From an uncultured Oribacterium sp. (GTDB lineage: Bacteria > Bacillota > Clostridia > Lachnospirales > Lachnospiraceae): a DNA stretch of 45,295 nucleotides. Below, piece by piece: positions 1 through 10,102 of the stretch. The position numbers were made by a program, and so were the translations under genes. The DNA lies in assembly GCA_900770445.1 (NCBI GenBank), contig CAAGKO010000075.1:1-45295 (forward strand), in the 5' to 3' direction. Under the pieces are notes generated by a model. The model was not told the DNA's origin. It did not search any database and saw only the letters and a program-made list of their open reading frames with translations. Within the stretch, counting starts at the first letter, position 1. Every line of letters starts with the position of its first letter.

Positions 1-4
1 AAGT

Positions 5-92
5 GCCGCTAAGGGGACCCGGCTTGATTTCACACGGTCTCTACGTATGGCCTCCGTTGCCGCCCCTCCGGGTCCCCTGCCTGAACTGTTGC
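5..92. repeat. Modular palindromic repeat, copy 1 (B arm + A arm)
   Basis: This copy joins a B-type arm (GGACCCGGCTTGATTTC at 16-32, continuing to 42) to a complete A-type arm (52-92, ending CTGAACTGTTGC). A perfect 10-bp inverted repeat, 13-22 with 68-77, makes it palindromic at its ends. Bases 18-42 recur exactly at 32936-32960, and bases 52-75 recur exactly at 6134-6157. It lies just upstream of the clpB promoter. It may begin before the window's left edge. No coding potential is apparent. Confidence 0.8.
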
Positions 93-118
93 TACGTTAT
101 AAAAAATTTATATTTTTG

Positions 119-145
119 TTAGCACTCGACGCTTGAAAGTGCTAA
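119..145. promoter_or_regulatory. CIRCE operator (HrcA site)
   Basis: TTAGCACTC, a 9-base spacer, then AAGTGCTAA. This matches the CIRCE consensus TTAGCACTC-N9-GAGTGCTAA with one mismatch in the right arm. CIRCE is the known binding site of the heat-shock repressor HrcA in Gram-positive bacteria, so clpB is probably repressed by HrcA and induced by heat. The right arm overlaps the -35 box. Confidence 0.88.
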
Positions 146-160
146 CAGCCGCGCTATAAT
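133..160 (+). promoter_or_regulatory. clpB promoter
   Basis: TTGAAA at 133-138 and TATAAT at 155-160, separated by 16 bases, form a sigma-A type promoter. The -35 box lies inside the CIRCE operator, so repressor and RNA polymerase would compete. Confidence 0.75.
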
Positions 161-195
161 ACTTTTATCCGATGGAAATAAGGAGGTTCAGTCTT

Positions 196-2784
<2,589 letters not shown>

Positions 2785-2788
2785 ACTT

Positions 2789-2839
2789 AGAGCCCCGGAG
2801 GACCGGAAGCAGAAGCACAGTCCTCCGGGGCTCTTTTTT
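2789..2839. terminator. Terminator after clpB, probably bidirectional
   Basis: A perfect 14-bp stem (2789-2802 with 2821-2834) is followed by six T on the plus strand. It lies between the convergent clpB and phosphohexomutase genes and could also serve the minus-strand operon. Confidence 0.9.
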
Positions 2840-2853
2840 GTCTGTATATCCCA

Positions 2854-4698
2854 TCACTTCATCCGATTGGCAAGCTCGACGGCGATGGCGGCTTCACATG
2901 CTTCCGCTGCCTGCTGGTTCTCTGCACTGATGGAGATATAGATCTTCAGCTTCGGTTCGGTGCCGGACGGGCGTACCACGACGGAGCAGTGGTCGCTCAG
3001 CAGGTACTTGAGGACATCCGACTTCGGAAGTCCGTCGAGACCCGGCAGGTAATCGAGGACCTTCTCCACCTTCTTTCCGGCGAAGGCGTCCGGTGCTTCC
3101 GTACGGAAACGCTGCATGATCTTCTGCATCTTCTCGAAGCCGGCCGATCCCTCGAAGGTGAAGCTGTGGAGGGTGTTCAGGCAGTAGCCGTACTCCGCAT
3201 AGAGCGCCTGCAGACGGTCGAGGAGGCTGATGCCCTGCGTCTTATAGAAGCAGAACATCTCGCAGATCATGAGGGCACCATCGACGGCATCCTTATCACG
3301 GACATAGCTGCCGGTGAGGTAGCCGTAGCTCTCCTCGAAGCCGAAGACATAACGCTCCGGATGACCCTCCTTCTCGAGCCGGCCGATCTGCTCACCGATG
3401 AACTTGAAGCCGGTCAGGACATTGACGGTTTCAACGCCGTAGTGCGCGGCGATGCGCTCGCCGAGGTCCATGGTCACGATGGTCTTCACCATCACCGGAT
3501 CCTTCGGCAGCGTTCCGTGCTTCGTCCGCTGCGCGAGGATGTAGTCCAGCAGCAGGATGCCGGTCTCGTTGCCGCTCAGAAGCTGATAGCTTCCGTCTGC
3601 TCTTCGTACGGCGATGCCGACACGATCGCAGTCCGGGTCGGTCGCGAGCAGGAGGTCTGCCTGTACGCGCTCCGCATAGTCCATGCCGAGCGCCATCGCT
3701 TCCTTGATCTCCGGATTCGGATACGGGCAGGTCGGGAAGTGGCCGTCCGGCATCTCCTGTTCCTTCACGAGCGTGATGTTCGTGTAACCGCACTCCCGGA
3801 GGGTCCGGGTTACCGGTGCGCGACCGGTGCCGTTCAGCGGCGAGTAAACGATCGCTACGTTTCGGTCAATGCTGTCATCCGGACCAAGTACGGACTGCTT
3901 CTTGACATTTTCCACGAAATCGGTATAGACAGCTTCGCCGATCCAGAAAATATGTCCAGCCGCAGGTGCATTCATGTCCGACGCCGCTGTCGCGCTGTGT
4001 GATGACGCAACTTCATTTTCTGTCGATGTCGCGTCGGCCGTGACGGTATCCAGCGCGACCGGGGTGGTGACGTGGTCGGCGGCGGAGACATTGGCCTCGG
4101 CCGTGTCGCGAGTGCCGGCGATCTCAAAGTCGGTCATGCGGATGTCCGTGAAGAGGTCGAGTGCCTCGATTTCCGCGAGGATCTCGGCGGCGGCCTCGGT
4201 CGTGATCTGGCAGCCATCGGCACCATAGACCTTGTAGCCGTTGTACTTCGCCGGGTTGTGGGATGCGGTCAGCATGATGCCGGCGGCGCAGTGAAGCGCA
4301 CGGGTCGCGAAGCTTAAGCACGGGGTCGGCATGATGTCCTCATACATGTAGACGTCGATACCGTTCGCTGCGAAGACGCGAGCCGCGGTCTCGGCGAAGA
4401 GGTCCGACTTGATACGGCTGTCGCGGGAAACTGCGATGCGGCGGTCAGCGGCTGCGAAGTGCTTCCGCACATAGTTTGCAAGACCCTGCGAGGCCTTCGC
4501 TACCGTATACACATTCATGCGGTTCGTGCCGGCGCCGATCACGCCGCGGAGACCGCCCGTACCGAAGGCGAGGTCACGGTAGAACGCGTCCTGAATCTTC
4601 TCTTCCTCTCCCTGGATCGCTGCGAGCTCCTGCTCGACATCGGCATCCAGTCCCTTCGCAAGCGCGCACCAGCGCGTATATTCCTTCCTGTAATCCAT
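2854..4698 (-). CDS. pgcA: Phosphoglucomutase/phosphomannomutase (PgcA type)
   Basis: 614-residue alpha-D-phosphohexomutase that interconverts hexose 1- and 6-phosphates. Visible motifs are the catalytic phosphoserine loop TASHNP (144-149, Ser146), the metal-binding loop DPDCDRVG and the C-terminal phosphate-binding RPSGTEPK. The N-terminal style (YRKEYTRW, FGTGGLRG) is that of the Firmicute PgcA family, whose members are usually about 570-580 residues. The extra length comes from a low-complexity Ala/Thr/Ser-rich insertion at about residues 196-248. The gene begins two bases after the manC stop codon, with its ribosome binding site inside the end of manC. The two are therefore co-transcribed, and the pair suggests a route from glucose- or mannose-phosphate to GDP-mannose or polysaccharide. 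Substrate preference cannot be told from sequence alone. Confidence 0.92.
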   Translation of the reverse strand: MDYRKEYTRWCALAKGLDADVEQELAAIQGEEEKIQDAFYRDLAFGTGGLRGVIGAGTNRMNVYTVAKASQGLANYVRKHFAAADRRIAVSRDSRIKSDLFAETAARVFAANGIDVYMYEDIMPTPCLSFATRALHCAAGIMLTASHNPAKYNGYKVYGADGCQITTEAAAEILAEIEALDLFTDIRMTDFEIAGTRDTAEANVSAADHVTTPVALDTVTADATSTENEVASSHSATAASDMNAPAAGHIFWIGEAVYTDFVENVKKQSVLGPDDSIDRNVAIVYSPLNGTGRAPVTRTLRECGYTNITLVKEQEMPDGHFPTCPYPNPEIKEAMALGMDYAERVQADLLLATDPDCDRVGIAVRRADGSYQLLSGNETGILLLDYILAQRTKHGTLPKDPVMVKTIVTMDLGERIAAHYGVETVNVLTGFKFIGEQIGRLEKEGHPERYVFGFEESYGYLTGSYVRDKDAVDGALMICEMFCFYKTQGISLLDRLQALYAEYGYCLNTLHSFTFEGSAGFEKMQKIMQRFRTEAPDAFAGKKVEKVLDYLPGLDGLPKSDVLKYLLSDHCSVVVRPSGTEPKLKIYISISAENQQAAEACEAAIAVELANRMK

Positions 4699-4700
4699 CG

Positions 4701-6032
4701 TTACTCCTTCTCTGCCGGCATATCAAACTTCGTCTTGTCGGCGACGGCGATGTCCTCGCCGAGCTGCATCTCCATAAGGGTCAGCGGGGTCTCCGGGTCT
4801 GCACGCATCGTGTGCTTCGCGCCGCACGGAATCGAGATCACGTCGCCGGCGCATACGCTGCGGGCCTCGCCATCGACGATGGCGGTGCCACGGCCGTCCA
4901 GGACGGTCCAGATTTCGTTGCGGGCGTGATGCGCGTGATAGCTCATGTGGGCACCCGGGCGCATCGCGATTTTCACGGTCATCGAGCCCTGAGAGACGTC
5001 GAGGATGCGGAAGTCGCCCCAGGATTTGCGGGCAAACATGATCTGATCCGGGAGCTGGTCCACATATGGCTTGATGCGGGCGCTGGCTTCGAGGTTACTG
5101 ACGAGGATGCCCTGCGGGCTCGCAGAGATCACGGCATGCTCGAGGCCCATCGCGAGGATCGGCACGCTCAGCTCGTTCACGATGTGGACGTCCTCGCAGT
5201 GCTCGCCGAGGATGCCATGGCCGATGACCGGCTCGGACATCTCTTCGGTCAGGGTGTTCCAGGTGCCGAGGTCCTTCCACTCGCCGTGGAAGCACATCAC
5301 CTGGATCTTCTCTTCATGCTCGACGACGGCATAGTCGAAGCTGATTTTGCGGAGCTCGGCGTAATGGTCGAAGAGGGTCTGATAGTCGCTGGTGTTGAGG
5401 AGGGTGCGGGCACGGTCCAGCACGTAGCCGAGCTTATAGGCGAAGACGCCGCCGTTCCAGAGGGCCCCCTGCTTCAGGTACTCGCGGGCGGTTGCCTCAT
5501 CCGGCTTCTCCTTGAAGGTGCGAACGGTCGACACCGGGGCCTTCGTTTCCGGGATGATGTAACCGTACTTCTCCGATGGATAGGTCGGCTGGATGCCCAT
5601 CAGGACGAGGTTTGCTTCGCCTTTATCCGCCTGCTCGGAGAGCGCTTTCAACGCATGGAAATAGTCGTCGTTCACGTACGGGTCCACCGGGCAGACCACG
5701 ACGGATTCGTCCGCCGGGACGTTACACTTTTCGTGCAGATAGGCACTCGCGAGCGCGATCGCTGGGAAGGTGTCTCGTCTCGTCGGCTCGACGGAGATGT
5801 TCACATCGGTGCCGAGCAGATTCAGGATGGAGGACACCTGGGTGCGGGAGGTCGCGATGGTGACACGAGCCTCCGGGTCCACGGTGCGGATCTGGCGGTA
5901 GACGCGCTCGATCATCGATTCATAGCTTCCGTCCGGGCGCTTGAAGAGCTTGATAAACTGCTTGGAGCGGATATCGTTGGAAAGTGGCCAGAGGCGCTTG
6001 CCGGAGCCACCGGATAGTAAAATGATATTCAT
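4701..6032 (-). CDS. manC: Mannose-1-phosphate guanylyltransferase with C-terminal cupin
   Basis: 443-residue ManC-type enzyme making GDP-mannose from mannose 1-phosphate and GTP. The nucleotidyltransferase signature LSGGSGKRLWPLS is at the N terminus, followed by the FKEKPDEATA segment of the family. The C-terminal ~90 residues form a cupin-like mannose-6-phosphate isomerase type II domain (MRPGAHMSYHAHHARNE, with clustered His). The start at 6032 gives the canonical MNIILLSGG terminus and follows an AAAGG ribosome binding site; the longer upstream reading frame runs through an intergenic palindrome and is rejected. It is the first gene of a two-gene operon with the phosphohexomutase. The 385-bp region upstream, shared with the divergent pilus genes, carries repeat copy 2. 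Confidence 0.92.
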   Translation of the reverse strand: MNIILLSGGSGKRLWPLSNDIRSKQFIKLFKRPDGSYESMIERVYRQIRTVDPEARVTIATSRTQVSSILNLLGTDVNISVEPTRRDTFPAIALASAYLHEKCNVPADESVVVCPVDPYVNDDYFHALKALSEQADKGEANLVLMGIQPTYPSEKYGYIIPETKAPVSTVRTFKEKPDEATAREYLKQGALWNGGVFAYKLGYVLDRARTLLNTSDYQTLFDHYAELRKISFDYAVVEHEEKIQVMCFHGEWKDLGTWNTLTEEMSEPVIGHGILGEHCEDVHIVNELSVPILAMGLEHAVISASPQGILVSNLEASARIKPYVDQLPDQIMFARKSWGDFRILDVSQGSMTVKIAMRPGAHMSYHAHHARNEIWTVLDGRGTAIVDGEARSVCAGDVISIPCGAKHTMRADPETPLTLMEMQLGEDIAVADKTKFDMPAEKE

Positions 6033-6417
6033 AGCTTTGCCTTTCTTAAAAACACGACAGTATTCTAGCATACTCGTGGGATTTCGACTAGATGGGGACA
6101 GGAACCCGGAGGGGCGGCAACGGAGACACAGTACTCCGTTGCCGCCCCTCCGGGTCCTTGCCTGAACTGTTCCCATCCGTACAATATGCTGCAAAAAAAT
6201 CAGACGTTTTGTGAATATCATCCAGGCATTACGGAATTCTGTCTTTTCGTTCATTTCGGCTTCTCGATTTTACCCTCCTGTGCTGTGCTTCACTTGCGTT
6301 TTTCTCAGCTCCATGCGCGGGGCGTCTAGTCTGTTCTGGGACTATAGTCTACATGACGACTATAGGCGATTCGCGCTGTCTCCTCTATACTCTGGCTATA
6401 CCAAACGCGGAGGCCAC
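6033..6417. other. Divergent intergenic region manC / tad locus
   Basis: These 385 bp separate two divergent transcription units. They hold repeat copy 2 (6091-6178) and a perfect 8-bp inverted repeat CTATAGTC...GACTATAG (6342-6349 and 6358-6365), which could be an operator of the tad genes. A TATACT hexamer at 6386-6391 could be a -10 box, but no good -35 box was seen. No small gene was recognised. Confidence 0.5.
6091..6178. repeat. Modular palindromic repeat, copy 2 (A arm + A arm)
   Basis: Two inverted A-type arms form a perfect 21-bp stem (6105-6125 with 6134-6154) closed by an 8-base loop, ACACAGTA. Weaker flanking inverted bases (GATGGG at 6091-6096, CCCATC at 6172-6177) extend the symmetry. 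The right arm matches copy 1 base for base over 24 positions and ends in CCTGAACTGTT. It lies about 60 bp upstream of manC. There is no T-run, so it is not a standard terminator. Confidence 0.9.
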
Positions 6418-6891
6418 ATGACAGTATCTCAGCTTATCCTCCTGCAGTGTCTGACCATCGCTGCGGGCTATGATTTACGAGAACGGCGCATCCCCCATGC
6501 GCTGATCTACACCTATTTATGTTTTGGTTATTCCCTTTCATGCAGGGGCGTCCTCTCGCTGCCGACGTGCTTTTTCTTCTCCGGCGGAGGGGGCATTCTC
6601 TATCTTCTTCGTTACGTTCTTTCACTCGTCATGTTTCGTATCCTGACCTCGCTGACCCATGCGGGTGGCGGGGACGCGCGGCTGATGGCACTACTCATCG
6701 CATGGTGCGGTGTCGACGTCGGATGTCGGCTTCTGCTGCCGGGGCTCGTCCTGGCACTGATGTATCTTCTATGGATCAGAACAGATTCCGGCAGGTGGAG
6801 GCTTCGGGAGCGGTCCATGCTTCCGACCTTACCTCTGGCCCTCCCTCTGCTTCTCGGTGCGATTCCGAGACTGATCTTCTCTCCCGTGTAG
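6418..6891 (+). CDS. A24 prepilin peptidase (CpaA/TadV-like), first copy
   Basis: 157-residue membrane aspartic protease of family A24, which removes leader peptides from Flp-type prepilins. The first catalytic Asp lies in YDLRERRIPHALI near the N terminus and the second in the signature GGGDARLMALL near the middle. The rest is hydrophobic with about five predicted membrane segments. The start at 6418 follows GCGGAGG at 6407-6413. This is the first gene of the Tad locus. A second A24 peptidase lies at 15333, so the locus has two. The gap to tadZ holds repeat copy 3, so the two genes may be separately transcribed. Confidence 0.85.
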   Translation: MTVSQLILLQCLTIAAGYDLRERRIPHALIYTYLCFGYSLSCRGVLSLPTCFFFSGGGGILYLLRYVLSLVMFRILTSLTHAGGGDARLMALLIAWCGVDVGCRLLLPGLVLALMYLLWIRTDSGRWRLRERSMLPTLPLALPLLLGAIPRLIFSPV

Positions 6892-6952
6892 TACGATTCA
6901 TTTCCCTACCCCTGAACCCTGAGCCGACGAGACGGGAGATACTCTAAAAAAT

Positions 6953-6997
6953 GTTCAGCTAAAGGGACCCTGAAGGGTGGCCTGCCTGAACTGTAAC
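6953..6997. repeat. Modular palindromic repeat, copy 3 (short)
   Basis: 45-bp short copy upstream of tadZ. It begins GTTCAGCTAAAGGGACCC, like the B-type start, and ends GCCTGAACTGTAAC, the A-type end. The terminal GTTCAG and CTGAAC are inverted. Confidence 0.7.
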
Positions 6998-7035
6998 TTC
7001 AGAAAAATAATTAATTTGTATGGAAAGGGGCGTCT

Positions 7036-8079
7036 ATGAATCAGATTCTCGCACTGCTGGAACAGGATCCCAGCTACTGTGAACGTTTTTTGAAGTATGC
7101 GTCTTCGCGGACGGAGTGTCCGTTTACCGTTTATACCTTTCAAACCGTGACGGAGCTGCAGCGTTTCGCACACCAGAACGACATCGATCTGCTGCTGAGT
7201 GATGCAGAGGCAGCCGGGGAAGAAGAGCTCGAGAGGCTCCCGGTGCATACCCGTGTCGAGCTTACGGAGGAGCCGCTGGGTGAGAAGCATACACTCGCCG
7301 GTGCTCGTCCGGATGCACCACACAAAATCTATAAGTATCAGTCCGGGGAGAAGATTCTGCATGAGCTCGTTTCGAGCTATCAGCTCTCGAAGAAGGCGGA
7401 GCCGAAGAATCGGCAGGGGCTCGCCAGGCTGTACCTCGTATACAGTCCGATCGGGCGATCCGGGAAGACCTGCTTCGCCGAGAGTCTCACGAAAACGCTG
7501 CAGAAGGATATGCGGGCACTCTACATCAGTCTCGAGGAGGTATCGGCACGAGCCGATGCATCGATGCAGAGCGGAGGCAGCTCTCTCAGTGATGCGCTCT
7601 ACTTCTACAAGAAGGAGCGGCTGGATGCCGAGCGACTGCGCACGATGATCTCGAGTGCCGACGGTATGGACTTCATCCCGCCGGTCCGCTCACCGGAGGA
7701 TATAGCGACGCTGCGGGACACGGAGCTTCCACAGTTTATCCAGACCCTGCGTGCATCGGTCGACTACGATGCCATCGTCCTCGACACCGACAGCATCCTG
7801 AGCCGCGTGGAGGGCATCCTCCCGCAGGCCGACTGGATCTTCATGCCGGTCACTGACCAGCCTGCGCACTACCGTAAGCTGTCCGCCCTGGAGCATTATC
7901 TCTCCGGCTCTCCGCATCGCGCCGCACTCGACCGCATCGTGAAGCTCATCGTACCGCTGGAGCAGCATGGATACTCCGAAGCAGCGGCCTCGGAGCGACT
8001 GTCCGAATTTACCGCGGCGGTCATACGGAACTACCTCTACGATGCCGAGCCGCGAAGTGCAGTCCGTCCGAATGCATGA
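7036..8079 (+). CDS. tadZ: TadZ/CpaE-like pilus-localising ATPase
   Basis: 347-residue protein of the MinD/ParA superfamily. Residues 1-120 form a receiver-like N-terminal region without an obvious phospho-acceptor motif. A P-loop-like segment, YSPIGRSGKTCF (Lys144), replaces the usual KGGVGKT, as in the deviant Walker A of TadZ/CpaE proteins. A Walker B-like YDAIVLDTDS follows further on. In other bacteria TadZ/CpaE places the Tad secretion machine at a cell pole or membrane site. The start at 7036 has AAAGGGG upstream. It precedes tadA by 112 bp, the usual order in Tad loci. Family assignment rests on the P-loop and neighbours. Confidence 0.82.
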   Translation: MNQILALLEQDPSYCERFLKYASSRTECPFTVYTFQTVTELQRFAHQNDIDLLLSDAEAAGEEELERLPVHTRVELTEEPLGEKHTLAGARPDAPHKIYKYQSGEKILHELVSSYQLSKKAEPKNRQGLARLYLVYSPIGRSGKTCFAESLTKTLQKDMRALYISLEEVSARADASMQSGGSSLSDALYFYKKERLDAERLRTMISSADGMDFIPPVRSPEDIATLRDTELPQFIQTLRASVDYDAIVLDTDSILSRVEGILPQADWIFMPVTDQPAHYRKLSALEHYLSGSPHRAALDRIVKLIVPLEQHGYSEAAASERLSEFTAAVIRNYLYDAEPRSAVRPNA

Positions 8080-8191
8080 GTATCGCAGTACCATGCGAAT
8101 ATACATGGAGAGCGGTCAGAACGCAGCTCTCAAACCATATGAAAAAGGGAGCAGGCATCATAACTCTATTAGACAAAAGGAAATATACCGC

Positions 8192-9373
8192 ATGAATATG
8201 ATCATGGATCAGACTGAATTAAAGAAGGAACTGAAGCAGCAGCTGCTCGCCGGACTCGAGGAGCAGCGGAGCTTCAGCGATGCGGAGCTGTATGACCGCA
8301 TCGACGAGCTCCTCTTCGCCCATCCGGAGCTCTGCCTCCGGGACAAGCTCTATCTGCGCGATGCTGTCTTCAACAGCTTCCGTCGTCTCGATGTGCTTTC
8401 CGAGGTCCTCGATAACGCCGATGTCACGGAAATCATGATTAACTCGGAGCAGGAGATCTTCATCGAGCGCAGCGGACACATGCAGCGCTGGAACCGAAGC
8501 TTCGAGTCCCGGGCGCAGCTCGAGGAGCTGATTCAGAGCATCGTCAGTCGCATCAACCGCGTGGTCAATACCAGTACGCCGATCGTCGATGCCCGTCTCG
8601 AGGATGGCTCGCGTGTTCATGTCGTCCTGCCGCCGATCGCGCTGAAGGGGCCGACGGTCACCATCCGAAAGTTTCCGGAGCCAATCACCCTCGAAAAACT
8701 GATCCTCTACGACTCTCTGACACAGGAAGCCGCCGACTTTCTGATTTCACTCGTAAAGGCACGGTATAACATCTTCATTTCCGGTGGTACCAACTCCGGA
8801 AAGACCACCTTTTTAAATGCGCTTAGTCAGTATATCCCGTCGGATGAACGTGTCATCACGATCGAGGACTCCGCCGAGCTCCAGATCCGGAACGTACCGA
8901 ACCTCGTCTCCCTCGAAACGCGAAACGCAAACGCAGAGGGCGAAGGTGAGATCAGCATGCAGAACCTGATCAAGGCGTCCCTCCGTATGTCGCCGGACCG
9001 CATCATCGTCGGCGAGGTGCGAGGGAAGGAATCGCTCGACATGCTGAACGCTATGAATACAGGACACGACGGCAGTCTGTCCACCGGCCATGCGAATTCC
9101 GCCCAGGATATGCTCCGCCGTCTGCAGACCATGGTGCTGCAGGGCGCGGAGCTTCCGCTGCCGGCGATCCGCAGCATGATCGAGTCGGCACTCGACATCA
9201 TCGTTCACTTAGGACGTACCCGTGACCACAAACGACGGGTACTGGAAATATCGGAGGTGATCGGCATTGAACATGACGAAATCAAACTTAAGCCACTGTA
9301 TAAATTCGATGGTCAGAAGCTTGAAAAGCTTGCGGATCTCACGTCCTGGCAGAAGCTCCTCGATCGATTATAA
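8192..9373 (+). CDS. tadA: TadA/CpaF-type pilus assembly ATPase
   Basis: 393-residue hexameric secretion ATPase of the VirB11/GspE superfamily, which powers assembly of Flp pili at the cytoplasmic face of the membrane. The N-terminal domain covers residues 1-150. The Walker A motif is GGTNSGKTT (198-206, Lys204). The Asp box and Walker B region include RIIVGEVRGKESLDML, and the His box is NTGHDGSLSTGHAN. I start at 8192 because AAAAGG lies about 11 bases upstream and this gives the family length; the longer reading frame overlaps the end of tadZ. Its last 107 bases overlap tadB in another frame, which suggests translational coupling. Confidence 0.93.
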   Translation: MNMIMDQTELKKELKQQLLAGLEEQRSFSDAELYDRIDELLFAHPELCLRDKLYLRDAVFNSFRRLDVLSEVLDNADVTEIMINSEQEIFIERSGHMQRWNRSFESRAQLEELIQSIVSRINRVVNTSTPIVDARLEDGSRVHVVLPPIALKGPTVTIRKFPEPITLEKLILYDSLTQEAADFLISLVKARYNIFISGGTNSGKTTFLNALSQYIPSDERVITIEDSAELQIRNVPNLVSLETRNANAEGEGEISMQNLIKASLRMSPDRIIVGEVRGKESLDMLNAMNTGHDGSLSTGHANSAQDMLRRLQTMVLQGAELPLPAIRSMIESALDIIVHLGRTRDHKRRVLEISEVIGIEHDEIKLKPLYKFDGQKLEKLADLTSWQKLLDRL

Positions 9374-10100
9374 CGAGTATATCCTAACGCCCCTCGAGTA
9401 TCTCCGCCTCTTCATCACGGCGCTGCTCGCGGATATGCTGGTCTCCTATACCTTTTACCAGAGCCGTCGCGTGCTGCTCGTCACACTGCCGCTCTGCCTG
9501 CTGTATCCCTTCACCTGTCGGAAGGCGCTCTGCGAGAAGCGGCGACAGCAGCTGCTGACGGAGTTCAAGGAATCCCTTGCGATCCTTTCCTCTTTCTTAA
9601 GTGCCGGCTATTCCACAGAAAATGCCTTCCGGGCCTCCATCGGCGAGCTCGCGCATCTCTTTTCCCCGGACGCGATGATCGTGCGGGAGTTCGAGCAGAT
9701 CGTGCACGGTATGAGCCTGCATACGCCGGTCGAGGTGCTGCTCGCAGACTTCGCCTACCGTTCCGGTCTCGAGGACGTCGCGAACTTCGCCGAGGTCTTC
9801 GCGGTTGCTAAGAAAAACGGCGGTCAGCTCGTGAAGATTATCGCCCACACGGCTTCGGTCATCCGTGACAAGGTGCAGATCTCCGAGGAAATCCTCACGA
9901 TGAACGCCGCCAAGCGCTATGAGCAGCGGGTCATGAATCTCGTCCCGTTTCTCATCATCCTGTATATGAACTTCAGCTCGCCGGAGTTTTTCCGAACCCT
10001 GTACACAACGGTGCTCGGTCGCATCACCATGACGCTCTGTCTCCTGCTGTATGTTCTCTCCGTCTGGCTCGCCGGGCGCATCATGGACATCGAGGTGTAG
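9267..10100 (+). CDS. tadB: TadB-like pilus inner-membrane platform protein
   Basis: 277-residue T2SF (GspF) family protein, the platform on which TadA acts. After a basic N-terminal stretch there are hydrophobic segments at about 45-75, then the conserved cytoplasmic helical domain (ILSSFLSAGYSTENAF) and two C-terminal membrane segments (LVPFLIILYMNF, TLCLLLYVLSVWLAG). The likely start is TTG at 9267, six bases after GGAGGTGA (9253-9260); ATG at 9273 is the alternative. Either start lies about 100 bases inside tadA, so the strong internal ribosome binding site probably sets the coupling. TadC follows after two bases. Confidence 0.86.
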   Translation: MNMTKSNLSHCINSMVRSLKSLRISRPGRSSSIDYNEYILTPLEYLRLFITALLADMLVSYTFYQSRRVLLVTLPLCLLYPFTCRKALCEKRRQQLLTEFKESLAILSSFLSAGYSTENAFRASIGELAHLFSPDAMIVREFEQIVHGMSLHTPVEVLLADFAYRSGLEDVANFAEVFAVAKKNGGQLVKIIAHTASVIRDKVQISEEILTMNAAKRYEQRVMNLVPFLIILYMNFSSPEFFRTLYTTVLGRITMTLCLLLYVLSVWLAGRIMDIEV

Positions 10101-10102
10101 CG

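Noticed and set aside
4476..6017. Plus-strand reading frame of 513 codons opposite manC and the start of the phosphohexomutase
   Set aside because: It is antisense to two clear enzyme genes and has no recognisable domain or start signal.
6105..6154. The 21-bp hairpin as an ordinary terminator
   Set aside because: There is no T-run on either side, it lies between divergent rather than convergent genes, and its arms recur in other intergenic regions.
6211..6417. Upstream extension of the first prepilin peptidase
   Set aside because: The frame is open but GCGGAGG directly precedes the ATG at 6418, and the extension adds residues not found in A24 peptidases.
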